In this document: positions 21,257 to 31,312 of the stretch, piece after piece
Layout of the letters: every line of letters starts with the position of its first letter
Position numbering within the stretch: position 1 is the stretch's first letter
Assembly: GCA_011799875.1 (NCBI GenBank)
Contig: CM022302.1
Location: 53,975,410-54,039,409, forward strand
Reading direction: 5' to 3'
From: Thinopyrum elongatum
Taxonomy: Eukaryota > Streptophyta > Magnoliopsida > Poales > Poaceae
Length of the DNA stretch: 64,000 nucleotides
The notes under the pieces: model-generated
The model's input: the letters and a program-made list of their open reading frames with translations, nothing else
Databases searched by the model: none
What the model was told of the DNA's origin: nothing
Made by a program: the position numbers and the translations under genes

Positions 21257-21730
21257 TTAGCAAGATTGCGATCCTCGCGAAATCACCATTTGCATGGGCA
21301 CGCGCCGGCTGGGGAGTGCCGCAGGCTTGCGGGACGCATGAAGCAGGAGCGTTGACGAGTTCCTGACGATGAGAGCGCGGCGCACCCGTCCTGGGGAAGC
21401 AGGCGACGGTGGAGCAGCCAGAGCTCGAGCGCGAACAGACTCCAGCACGTCCTGCCATTCGAAGAAAGGACACTGCCCAGACTAAAAGAACATAAAAAAG
21501 ATGTAAAGAATCAGATCAAGCAAGCAAAGAGGAAGACAGATCGGCAAAAATCTGAGATTTATATTTAGGGATCTCACGCTCCAAAGGATGCACTTGTAGT
21601 ACCGGTTTCCCCGCCTTTTCCCCCCGGTAGAGATGTCGCTGAGGATTTCGCGGCCGCACCGCGGGCAGGGGATGAGCGGCATTAGATCGGTGTTGACAGC
21701 CTGGGGGATCGAGGAGGAAGAAGAAGCCAT
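21257..21730 (-). pseudogene. GRF-type zinc-finger protein, two exons, C-terminus frameshifted
   Basis: Minus-strand exons 21578-21730 and 21481-21257 flank an intron (GTGAGA...TTTTAG). The spliced frame is 125 residues. The GRF finger spans the junction: CPRCG, then NRYYKC, then CPFFEW, giving the Cys/His-type set usual in small grass GRF proteins, which bind nucleic acid or partners through this finger. Start chosen: ATG 21730 (MASSSSSIPQ); ATG 21766 is in frame upstream. Relatives usually end in a membrane segment. Here a strongly hydrophobic tail (ILLTATNLMVFVIMLAICVL) is encoded at about 21180-21280 in another frame, while the finger frame stops at 21257. A frameshift in exon 2 is the simplest reading. 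Confidence 0.75.
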
Positions 21731-21822
21731 GGCTGCTACCAGGAAGGATTCCGATGAACAGTGCACTTCGAGAAGGGGACGGGTGAGCAGGGGTGAGGCT
21801 TATCTGTCAGAAGCTGGAATAG

Positions 21823-22560
21823 ATTTTTTTTTTGAAACACCTGTAATTTTATTCATGCTCATAATAATTACAGATACATTGATTTGGACCTAAGATACAA
21901 GAAAAAACAAAGTAACTTATATGACTAAGAATTACAATGAAATCTCTTGAAAACATCTTCTTCGCGGCATCAATCTCTGCTCGAAGAAATACTCCAAAGA
22001 CTTCGGTAAAGAGACTGCAATTGGACTGGAGCAACGATGTTGTCACTCTTTCACCCACACGAACATTACCAATAATGGTTTCTGAAAGCGCCTTGAGTCG
22101 CCCATCCAAAAAGATAGGAAGCCTTGATTGATGAACGTACTTGGGCCGGGGATGATCCCCTTGAAGTGCACGCCGTCGAATCACTATATCTTCACCATGG
22201 TGTTGATGGAAGATTTCACTTCCACAAAGAATCAGACCAACAAAAAAACTTGACACAGCAACATAAACTCATCATATCCGAATAATCGGATCTGCGAGGA
22301 CAGAAAACTCTCTAATCTCATGGCACCGCCAAAAGAACGAGAAGAAATTTATTCTCATAAAACTATGAATCTATGATGATCACTAGACGTTGATGAAGAA
22401 CATAGACGGTCTTGAAGATCCGAGGTCCCCCACCTCTCAGTGCCAGATGGCAGCCGGAGGCGAGGGACCAAAAATTCTCCGGCGGCGGCGGCTGACCTTG
22501 ACGAAACCCTCGAAAACAGAAACCTTCAGAAGCTAGAATAGATAAACTGAGAGCAACTAG
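21823..22560 (-). mobile_element. Retroposon-like insert with poly(A) on the minus strand
   Basis: On the plus strand it begins with a T run at 21825-21833 (a minus-strand poly(A) tail) and ends in GC-rich, CGGCGG-type sequence near 22500, as in a reverse-transcribed insert. No RT ORF is visible and the minus ORF 21849-22256 is not recognised. A similar unit lies at 33368-33960. It could be a 5'-truncated LINE or a processed transcript. Confidence 0.4.
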
Positions 22561-22799
22561 TTAACGAGCACTACTTCGAGAGCCTCGCAACGATCAGCGC
22601 CACTAGGCGCGCTCTCAGCCATTCGCCACGTGTCGCGCTCTGTGCGCTCCCTCCGGATTTTTTTTAATATTTCCGTACACGTTTTCGGCTTTTTAAACGG
22701 TTTTTTTTTGGTTTTTTCGACGTTTTGATTTTCCATCGGTCTTCCTTAGCTTTTCGATAAAAAAAATTTTGAAAAAAAAATTTTTTTTGCGTGAAAAAA

Positions 22800-23460
22800 A
22801 GTGTTTTCTTTTTTTTTCTTTCGCGAGAGTCACCGTTTTGCTTCCGCGAGAGGCACGGTTTTGCTTTCGCGAGAGTCACGGCCGTGCCTCTCGGAAACGG
22901 AAAAAAAAACGCGTTTTCTCTCTTTTTTTTCTTCCGCGACAGTCACGGTTTTGCTTCCGCGAGAGGCACGGGTGTGCTTTCGCGAGAGTCACGGCCGTGC
23001 CTCTCGGAAACAAAAAAAAAACGTGTTTTCTGTTTTTTTTTCCTTTCGTGAGAGTCACGGTTTTGCTTCCGCGAGAGGCACGGTTGTGCTTTAGCGAGAG
23101 TCACGGCCGTGCCTCTCGAAAACGAAAAAAACGCGTTTTCTGTTTTTTTCTTTCGTGAGAGCCACGGTTTTGCTTCCGCGAGAGGCATGATTGTGCTTTC
23201 GCGCCGTGCCTCTCGGAAATGAAAAAAAAAAACCATGTTTTCTGTTTTTTTTTCTTTCGCGAGAGTCACGGTTTTGCTTACGCGAGAGACATGGTTGTGC
23301 TTTCGCAAGAGTCACGGCCGTGCCTCCTCGGAAACGGAAAAAAAAAACACGTTTTCTTTTTTTTTCTTCCGCGAGAGTCAAGGTTTTGTTTCTGCGAGAG
23401 GCACGGTTGTGATTTCGTGAGAGGCACGGGCGTGCCTTTTTCGGAAAGGGAAAAAACACA
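22800..23460. repeat. ~110-bp tandem repeat, six copies
   Basis: The word CGCGAGAGTCACGGTTTTGC and variants start near 22821, 22934, 23047, 23154, 23257 and 23369. Each unit combines T-rich and A-rich runs with GAGAGGCACGG words and, in most copies, the palindrome GCACGGCCGTGC. Overlapping ORFs on both strands (Phe/Arg-rich or Lys/Arg-rich) are repeat artefacts. It is probably internal to a larger non-autonomous element of roughly 22540-23690, whose ends I could not define. Confidence 0.9.
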
Positions 23461-23469
23461 TGCTCCCAG

Positions 23470-23930
23470 TGTGGTATTTTCGTTCGGTTTTTTTCGTGAA
23501 AAAAAAGTTTGTCAAAATCTATCAACATGATATCTAGTTTTGAAGATCTCGACGCGAGGAATCCAACGGTGAAAGCGGTTCGAGATTTGGACGCACGGTT
23601 TGAGAGATAAAACGTTTTGAATAAACGGATCTACGAAAAAACGGAAAACTCCAGGTTGCGGCAACTAGGGGAGTTGGAGTGATCTTTACGACGAGTACTT
23701 GTCAGCTATTGATTTCGAAGCTATGCGGAGGCTTACATCGCAAGACTCTGCTACAGGTTACTAACGGCCCATGAATGGCAGTGCGCCAGTCCTTCTGTGG
23801 ATCTAGAAAGAGACCGTAGCGGGCCAGAGTAGTTGGCCCGAATTAATGGCATAAGACAAACCGGGTCAGCACTGTGCAGAACAGGCCGCCCCACCGAAAT
23901 ACAACGGGGAATACTAAAGCTTGCTTTTTT
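23470..23930. other. No gene seen
   Basis: Unique-looking sequence after the tandem array. TTTTTTTTTTGAGAAAATCGGGAGAG near 23930 marks the edge of the next repetitive unit. Confidence 0.4.
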
Positions 23931-24065
23931 TTTTGAGAAAATCGGGAGAGCTCCTATACGGCGCTTTTAGCGCCGGATCAGGGAACTGGCGCCCACAACA
24001 GCCCCTCGTGGGCCGGCCCACGACACGTAGCATTTGTATTGCGCAAAAACACAGAGAAAATGATG

Positions 24066-24137
24066 CTCCCGTGAGGATTCGACCGCACACCCTTCAGCTA
24101 AGCTCCAGGTCGCCTAACCACCAGACCAACTAGGCTG
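24066..24137 (-). repeat. tRNA-like sequence, minus strand (left of AT-rich array)
   Basis: On the minus strand, GCCTAGTTGGTCTGGTGGTTAGGCG resembles a D-arm/A box, and GTGCGGTCGAATCCTCAC a T-arm/B box about 40 bases later. The acceptor stem does not pair well, so this is tRNA-derived, not a tRNA gene. It points outward from the array at 24220-24730. Confidence 0.55.
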
Positions 24138-24219
24138 TAGTGAAAGTTTGCAGCGCGAACATTTTAAGAACAACCGTAGACGCGCTTTTATATTGCAGAT
24201 AGACTTTTTACAAAAACGT

Positions 24220-24730
24220 TTTAAAAAAAATATGTGAACGAATTTAAAAGTTCACAGGTTTGAAAACAAAACAGGAATTAAAAAAAGTTCACAAGTTAGA
24301 AAAGTTTCTTCTATCTCCAAAACCGTTCACAAATTTTGGAAAAAGGTTCATCATTTTTGAAAAAAGTTCATAGATTTTCAAAAAAAGTTCACAAAATTGA
24401 AAAAAGTTGAAAAAATTTCATCAATTCTAAAAAATAGGTTCACAAAATTTATAAAAAGTTCATCGATTTTGAAACGAGTTCATCGGTATAAAAAAAAGTT
24501 CATCAAATTTGAAAAAATGTTCATCAATTTGAAAAAAAGTTCACCAATTTTGAGAAAAGTACATCGAATTTGAAAAATGTTCACCGAATTTGAAAAAACA
24601 TTCATAAGATTCGGTGAACTTTTTTTCATCGAATTAGAAAAGGGTTCACAAAATCGAAAAAAAGTTCATCCGATTTCGAAAGAAAAGTTCACAAACTTGA
24701 AAAAGTTCACTGGTTTTGAAGAAAAACAGG
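24220..24730. repeat. AT-rich array of GTTCA(C/T) words
   Basis: More than a dozen AAAAAGTTCATCAATTTTGA-like words at irregular 20-35 base spacing. Non-coding. A reverse-oriented array of the same type lies at 27380-27960. Confidence 0.75.
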
Positions 24731-24832
24731 TCATCGATTTTATTGTTTTTTAAATAAAAAAATGTACAGCCACTAAAGCTCTCGCGACCTGAAGAAAATA
24801 AGAACAGGAGAATGAAACATATATTCACAAGT

Positions 24833-24902
24833 GGGTTGCTGTCCTAGTGATCGCGAGGAGCTCACTAACCGCGAGGGGTCGTGAGTTCGAATCCCCGCGC
24901 GC
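24833..24902 (+). repeat. tRNA-like sequence, plus strand (right of AT-rich array)
   Basis: GCTGTCCTAGTGATCGCGAG resembles an A box, and GTGAGTTCGAATCCCCGC is a strong B box/T-arm about 40 bases later. Acceptor pairing is poor. It points away from the array, opposite to the copy at 24066-24137. Confidence 0.55.
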
Positions 24903-25300
24903 ACATCCTCTTTTTTGCTTCAGATTTGAATGGAAAGAAAAGGCGAGACGGGCCGGCCCAGCTCGCCGCGGGGTGTGCGCCTGTTTGTGAAAATTGAAGA
25001 AACGGGCGCAACGGGCACCATTTAGGATTTGCGGACCATCGGCCTAGATAATAGTACTATATGCCAGTACGACCCATAGCGAATTTTCGACTTACTAGCA
25101 ATTTTTCCTAGTCACGAAGGAGGAGACCAGTTGTCAAAGAAATTGTTTCAAATCGGTGGGCCGTTGAGACTCTTGCATCAGTCACCGCTCGCGGTTGACA
25201 CATGCTAGTGGCCCCGTGTGCTGCTTCCTCAACCTTATCTTATTCTCAGAATATTCTCAGCCATGCATCGTCTCCTCGAGCTGTAACTCACACGATTTCG
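24903..25300. other. No gene seen
   Basis: Contains GGGCCGGCCCAGC and AT-rich sequence. The outer part (to about 25000) probably belongs to the unit with the tRNA-like ends. Confidence 0.35.
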
Positions 25301-27062
25301 CAACACTTTGCTTGGTCCGCCGCCGCTAAAAGCTAGTCCAAGTAGGGTTGCCGCTACTACGTGTGCAGCAGCTGCTGCAAAAGAGGCTAGGCTGCCGCCA
25401 CCGCGTGCTGCAAGCCATTGGCTAGGCTCGGTGCGGCGGCGGGCCTGGTCTAGGTGCCAGCGAGCTTGGGTGTGGATGGCGGCGTGGTGGCGGCTTGGCA
25501 AAGGGGGGCGTCACGCGGGCGCAGCCTGCGCTAGCTGTTGCGGCGCTTGGGCGGCCGACGGATCTTGGATCAGTGCGTGTGCGTGGTGCTCATGTGTTGT
25601 CCCGGTTCAGATCTGCAATGGTCAGAAGTGGCGGTGGATACCCGGGCGGCGGATCTGGTGGCGCCCTGCTCGTCGGCGTGGCGGTAGGTGGAGCGCCACT
25701 GACCATGGGGTGGCGCGCGAGGGGTTCCGGACCTAGTGCCTGGATCTGATCGTCGCGGCGGCGGTTCTTATTGTATGGGCGACGACAGCGGCCGGCGCGG
25801 CGGTGGGTGCTTCCTGTAGCACCTGGAATTGGGGCGGCGGCTCCTCTTCTTCGACGTCAGCGGACTCCGGGGTCGTGTGGGCGACTTGGAGTCTGGATCT
25901 CGAGGTGGTGACGGCCTTTCTGAGGCTGGTGGCGGTATGGGACATCCCCTACACCAACAGATCGGGTTCGATGCATCTTGGCAGGTGACGGTGTCCTGGA
26001 CTAAAGGGTACCAATCTATACGGCCTGCCGCCCATGGGTCGGGCTGATGGCCTGCCGACCACTGGAAGAAGGACCACCAAAGCTGTGACCCTCGGCGTAA
26101 TGAAGATAGAAACTTCCGAAGACTTGGCGTGTACTTCAAGGAGTGCTCTAATAGTCGGCATGTTTATTCCTAGTTGGCAACCAACCATGTGTGTAACCTA
26201 GGGTGCATATATAAGCCGAGTGGTTTAGCCTTTAGAGGCACGATTACTAGCCTTAGGGTTTAGAACACAATCATCCGATCTCGAGGTAGATCATCTTGTA
26301 CCTTTTACTCCATCACATCAATACAACAAAGCAGGACGTAGGGTTTTATCTCTTCGAGAGAGCCCGAACCTAGGTAAACATCATCTCCCTTCATCCCCTG
26401 TTACTATTGTTCTAGACCTATAGCTCGGGACCCCCTAACCGCGATCCGTCGGTTTTAGCACCGACATCCGGGTGCTGCACGGTGGCTCTGGCGCAGGTGT
26501 CATGTTTAGCCTGTTGCTGCTGGATCGAAGGTGGTGTGATAGTAGCGGGAGACAGGCGGTATGGGACGCCTTAGTCTTCCGTTGCCTTCTCCAGAGGTAT
26601 CCAGCTATCGAGGCGTCGGTAGCAGGATAATGATGGATAGTACAGGCGGCTTCAACGAACAGTTTATGCACTCCGGTGGTAACACAAGATCTCTGATCGG
26701 GCTATGTCAACGTGTGCCTGCGTCGTGTCCTTGCTGAAGGTGGTGGATTGAAGCTTGGCTTTAAGGATGAGAATCCGGAGTTCAACCTTATGGTGGACTC
26801 GCCATCATCGGCGCACATGCGGCGATTTCTTCTTGAAGGCGTAGCCTGGGTGTTGTGTATTTTTCATTTATGATGTGTCTTGTAACATAGGATTAGTGGC
26901 TATCTAGTGGAGTTATTGTCGTGTGGCATGCGGCCTCTGGTTTTTTTGCTTTATTTTCAGGTCGATTTTTTTCGGCTGCTGAATTTTGCATTATTAATAA
27001 TATATGGCTGTGTGCATCGTTCAGATGCAGAGGCCGGGGGATATCCACCTTTTCGAAAAGTC
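25300..27062 (+). mobile_element. Retroposon-like unit split by a family A LTR
   Basis: GC-rich sequence (25300-25985) is cut by an LTR (25986-26466) and resumes to a tail reading GGCTGTGTGCATCGTTCAGA, then GATGCAGAGGCCGGGGG and CTTTTCGAAAAG near 27057. A related tail ends the unit at 31220-31312. Neither half has a believable protein. The fixed tail suggests a non-LTR retroposon family common in Triticeae; the family is not assigned and the 5' edge is approximate. Confidence 0.4.
25986..26466 (+). mobile_element. Solo LTR, family A
   Basis: Begins TGACGGTGTCCTGGACTAAA and ends GGTTTTAGCACCGACA. It has a TATA-like CATATATAAGCC near 26211 and a leader with TCTCGAGGTAGATCATCTTG and AGCAGGACGTAGGGTTTT. 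No internal region or second LTR is present. Flanks (GCAGG before, TCCGG after) do not form a clean duplication. The first part matches 1-344 on the opposite strand. Confidence 0.7.
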
Positions 27063-27278
27063 GATACGGTGAAATTACCTATTGTTTATGTAGGAGCGAA
27101 CCAATTTCCAAGCTCCAACGGCTAGGGTAAATAATCACCATGACATGTATGCTCTGAATCTCAAACAGATCTCCTGCTATGCTCTGATCTAGTGTTTAAG
27201 TTGTTTGCCTTGGCCTAGTTATGTTTAGCTTTGTCTAAACGTGTTATTTTAGCTTGAGTGTTGACACCTTTTGTTGTC

Positions 27279-28271
27279 ACTAGCAAAAGAGCCGTTGCAA
27301 CGGAAGAAAAAAATTATAATCTTCAATGGCCATGACCATATTTTGCTGCATCACCGAGATACACTATCACTCTCAATTTCATGAAATCATGAATAATTTT
27401 TTAAATCATTAACATTTTTTAACTCATGAACATATTTGAAATCATGAACATTTTTCAAATTCGTGAAAACTTTTACAAATTTTTAAATATTTTCTAAAAT
27501 CAAGAACATGTTTTGAAGTCATGAACATTTTATACTATTTATAAACATTTTTTTAAAGTGTGAACATTTTTTAAAATAATTTTCTTAAATCGGCGAGCAT
27601 TTTTTTTGGAAATTGGTGGAGCAATTTTTGAAATTCAAGAATATTTTTTGATTTAACGAACATTTTTTGAAATGAATGATCATTTTTTGAATGAGCGAAC
27701 ATTTTATGAATGAATAAACTATTTTGTAAGTCACAAACAGTTTTTGAATTTTTAGGATATCTTTCCATTCATGAGCAGTTTTTGAATTGACGAATTTTTT
27801 TTTAATTTCATTAATATTTTTTTAATACATGAACTTTTCAAAAAAATCATCCTTTTTTTATTTGAATAAGCAAACATTGTTTTACAATATAGCGATTTTT
27901 TTAATCCTCAAACATTTTATGATTTATTAAACATTTTATTTCAAAACTAGCATTTTTTTAATTTAAGGAACTTTTTTGAAGTCACAAATTATTTAAAGTA
28001 GAAAAAAATGAAAAGGGAAAAAACAAAATTTAAAAAACAGGCCGCCCGGACATGGGCCGGCCCAAATGGGCGCGCTGCTTCTTCTCCCAGCGCGTAGAGC
28101 ACAGTATAGGAGGTCCCTACTGCATGGGCCGGCCCTGGCGGGGGATTCCTCTGTGCGAAACATTTTTTTATCACTTATACGTAGCGTTGGTGGGTAATAT
28201 TTTACAACTTTGGGGTCAATTTCTGTGACGCACTGCGAGAAGCAATTGCCACTTCATTATTAGGTATAGAT
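27279..28271. mobile_element. Non-autonomous DNA element with AT-rich array
   Basis: The left end ACTAGCAAAAGAGCCGTTGCAACGG and the right end TTCATTATTAGGTATAGAT resemble paired ends of short Triticeae DNA elements, possibly Mutator-like. The interior (27380-27960) is an array of GAACATTTTTTGAA words. The last 300 bases are unique, with GGGCCGGCCC. No ORF is supported. Class and exact ends are uncertain; no duplication was confirmed. Confidence 0.4.
27380..27960. repeat. AT-rich array of (T)GAACATTTTT words
   Basis: Irregular repeats of ATGAACATTTTTTGAAAT. This is the reverse-complement style of the array at 24220-24730, so the two are probably related. Confidence 0.7.
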
Positions 28272-29043
28272 CAGCGATACTGTAACAATAATGGCTGTGT
28301 GTATCTACAAATCATTCAGAGGCTGCAAGTTCTCTTGCATTATCTAATAAAGTGCTCTCGGTTTAGACATGCAAGAACGATGTTGTTTTTAATAAAAGGA
28401 ATATTGTATACTCATACAGATTAGCTTTTTAGTTCGTGTGGTTGTGTCCAAGGCCATATCATGTGCGCTTGCATCATTCCCGTTGGGTCAACAGCTAATC
28501 GGCGTGGATCATTCTTGCTTATTTTTTTCCTTCCGCTGCCTCGGCATAGCATCGGTCTTGCAAGACTTTGCTCTTTGGCGAAGTGATCCTTTGTCCTTTG
28601 TGTGTGTTGTTGTTGTTCTTGATTGTATGCATCCTAGTAGTGCAGAAGTTCGGTGTGTGCTTGTTGTGTTTGTATCCCCTTAATGTTATATTATGTGTCA
28701 ACAAAATCGACCTTCACAGAAAAAAGAAGAGCGAGAGAGAAAGAGATTGGATTGGGTGCAAGCTGGGCACACGCACAGGTGCCCGGTGGCAACGTGGGGA
28801 CTTGGAAACCACCAAGTGCCCGGTGGTGAAGGTGATCTCTTGGAGTTGGAGCAGTACACGCGAGATTGACTTGACGGTCCTAGAGGGGGTCCTCATGGAC
28901 GCCGGCGACCAACAGAGCGGGAGGAAGACGACTCTAGCAACCAGCCATCAATATATACTACAGAACGTCACAGCGCTGACGGGTGATATAGATGAAGGCA
29001 GAGAGGAGCCATGAGAGAGTGAGATCTAGATGAAAAGAGCAGC
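28272..29043. other. No gene seen; retroposon-like tail and unassigned sequence
   Basis: 28290-28345 has GGCTGTGTGTATCTACAAATCA and CAGAGGCTGC, similar to the retroposon tails at 27010 and 31220. The ORF 28568-29014 is not recognised and overlaps low-complexity GT and GA runs. Confidence 0.35.
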
Positions 29044-29051
29044 ACCACAGG
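29044..29051. repeat. Target-site duplication ACCACAGG, left
   Basis: Exact match to 29663-29670 on the other side of the hAT-like element; 8 bp is the hAT duplication length. Confidence 0.88.
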
Positions 29052-29662
29052 TCACCCTGGGCATAAAAACCGAAGACCGAAAACCGAACCCGAAAAGACC
29101 GAGACCGAACCCGAAAAGACCGAACTAGAAAAGACCGAATAAAATACGGTATGCGCAAATAGAAGACCGAAATAATTATGGTCTATTCGGTCCTCCTATC
29201 TTCAGGACCGAATAGACCATATAGACCGAATAAAAAAATCCCATACGCAAGAGTGCAAGACCATGTTCTGTGATGTCCAGATTTTATGATGTTCAAGTTC
29301 TATGATGTCCAGATTTTGTGTTGCGCATGTGTATTGTACTCCATGAAGATTGCATACAATACATACTTGTCTCAATTTTTCTAATTTACATACGCACCTC
29401 TATACACATATTTGTTGTCTTTGTATATATGCACCTCTATACTACATGAAGTTTGGTACTGGAAGTAACATGAATTTGAGTTGTACCAACTAGTTTGGTC
29501 TGTTTGGTCTAGACCGAAGACCGAATAGTAAAGACCGAAGACCGAATAGTGAAGGACCGAAAGGACCGAAATTATTTTGGTCTTCAATTATGGAAGACCG
29601 AATTCTTGGAAGACCGAAAAGACCGGACCAAACAAACCGAAAAGACCGAACGCCCGGGCTGA
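29052..29662. mobile_element. hAT-like non-autonomous element, 611 bp, rich in ACCGAA
   Basis: Left end TCACCCTGGGCAT and right end (from the other strand) TCAGCCCGGGCGT match at 10 of 13 bases as imperfect terminal inverted repeats, with a perfect 8-bp duplication (ACCACAGG). Both subterminal regions are packed with GACCGAA/ACCGAA in direct and inverted orientation (about 29065-29235 and 29500-29655). hAT transposases are known to bind clustered subterminal hexamers. No transposase ORF; it would need one in trans. Confidence 0.85.
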
Positions 29663-29670
29663 ACCACAGG
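29663..29670. repeat. Target-site duplication ACCACAGG, right
   Basis: Second copy of the 8-bp duplication bounding the hAT-like element. Confidence 0.88.
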
Positions 29671-29944
29671 GCGGCAGCCACGGCAGAACGCCGGAACTCT
29701 AGAGCGACTCTGCTCTGTGTGGGCCTCTGCACCCTTGCAGCCCTCTGCGTGTGAGGAACCTGAAAACAGTAGAACCTATGAACTCCGCTGTTTCGGTCTT
29801 GCGTCCCTACGGCTTGTAATATGTAATCCACTTACTTTGCAAGTTTGTATGTAGGTTCATTTAACATTTTAACTGATCCAGAAACATGCTTCTGAGTGAG
29901 TCGCTGAGTGTAAACGACCGCTGCCATGACACTCTATTTTTTAG

Positions 29945-31312
29945 TAGTATATACAGATCCGAAAAAACAGGATCGGACCCCGCGTCGTCCCCCAGCAGGG
30001 TGACTCGGGCGTGGCTTTGATCCTTCCAGCTGGCAGCCCTCCTTCCTCCACTCCTCCTCGCCGCCGTCGGTGGCCGCTGCCGGGCGAAGCCTCCTCTCCT
30101 CTCCTATGGCAGCTGCTGGCAGTCCATGGTGGTGCGTGAGACAGCCTCCGGTCGTCCCATGTGGCAACGGAGATAGGACTCCAGGGCGGCGGCCCCTCTT
30201 CGAGGCGATGGTGGCTGTGGCGGCCGCTTGGGCAGCGTCGTGGCTGGGCTTGCAGGCTACACGCGGTGCCGTAGTAGCGGCAGCGGTGGGGCTGGGAGTC
30301 ACCGGATCTGGTCAGGAGTGGCTGGTCCCCGTCTCTTGCCATGGTTGGCGCCTTGCCAAGTTCGGGCCTTCGCGGTTGCGGGTGGCACGATGCGGCGTCG
30401 CTGACCTTTGTCTGCATGTCAGAATCGAGAGGAGGGCGCCGTGTGGGCTGATGGCTTCGCCTAATAACGGTGGTTTGGCCCTAGCGCTCTTCTTTCACCA
30501 TGTCGTCTTTTTGTCGGATGTCAACCTCCTGGATCTGACCGCTGACAAGTTCCGGTCTTCCCCATCGAAGATCTATACGGATTGGCGTATGTCGCCCCTA
30601 GATTTCTATATGGGAAAGGCTCCGGTCGCACGCACTGATATTATCAGCCAACATGGCTTCAAGAGGGCGTGGCGCGAAGCTTCGCTTTTTTATCGGTGCC
30701 GTGAGACATGTCTAAGTCAGATTCCCAAGGCATTGATAGAGGTGGAGAAAGTCATGGCGGCTGTGATTGGAGGTCTTGAAGCTTTGGTGGAAGGGTGTTT
30801 TGGATGCGATGAAGGCTGCGTGTCAGGTGCTTGGGGACTTGCAACTGTGGCCTCGGCAAGCGGGGGCGGCAACACTGAAGGACTGCATGTTTGGTGGTGC
30901 TCCTTGATTACCGAGTCTCAGTTCTCAGCGTGAAAGCCCAAGGTCTGGCCTTTATTGGTTGTACCTGGCAATGGCCTTGTTGAAGGCATTGTTTTTGGTA
31001 AACTCGGACATTCTCCTGGGTGAAAACCCAAAATCTTCGATCGGACAACGACAACGCTTGTGCATTGTTTCCTTATTGGAGACGTTGCTTTTGGAGAATC
31101 TCTTTTGTATTCCGGGTGTTGTCTTCGGTGGTGGTTAGAGTTCTGCTGATGCTAGTGTTTCATCACTGTGGCGGGGTCTTTTTTCTTCTGTTCTTTTTAT
31201 TTTCTTTTTTGCCTGTGTGTATCTTTGATGCCTTTGGACATCTTGTTGATACAGAGGCCCGGTGTAATTGGTATCTTCGCGATATTGATATATTTCCTTT
31301 GTCGAAAAATGA
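29945..31312 (+). mobile_element. Retroposon-like unit with fixed tail
   Basis: GC-rich start near 29970, then a tail with CTTTGGACATCTTGTTGATA, CAGAGGCCCGGTGTAATTGG and TTTCCTTTGTCGAAAAATGA at 31220-31312, matching the tail type at 27010. A 287-codon ORF (30070-30933) covers much of it, but its composition (Ala/Gly/Trp/Cys-rich, no known motif) argues against a real protein. Edges are approximate. Confidence 0.4.

Noticed and set aside
22664..23530. Phe/Arg- and Lys/Arg-rich ORFs on both strands
   Set aside because: Produced by the ~110-bp tandem repeat; both strands stay open because of T/A runs.
24066..24902. tRNA genes
   Set aside because: A- and B-box words and a T-arm are present, but the acceptor stems do not pair, so they are only tRNA-like.
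30070..30933. 287-codon ORF as a protein gene
   Set aside because: Ala/Gly/Cys/Trp-rich composition without motif, inside a retroposon-like unit with a known-type tail.
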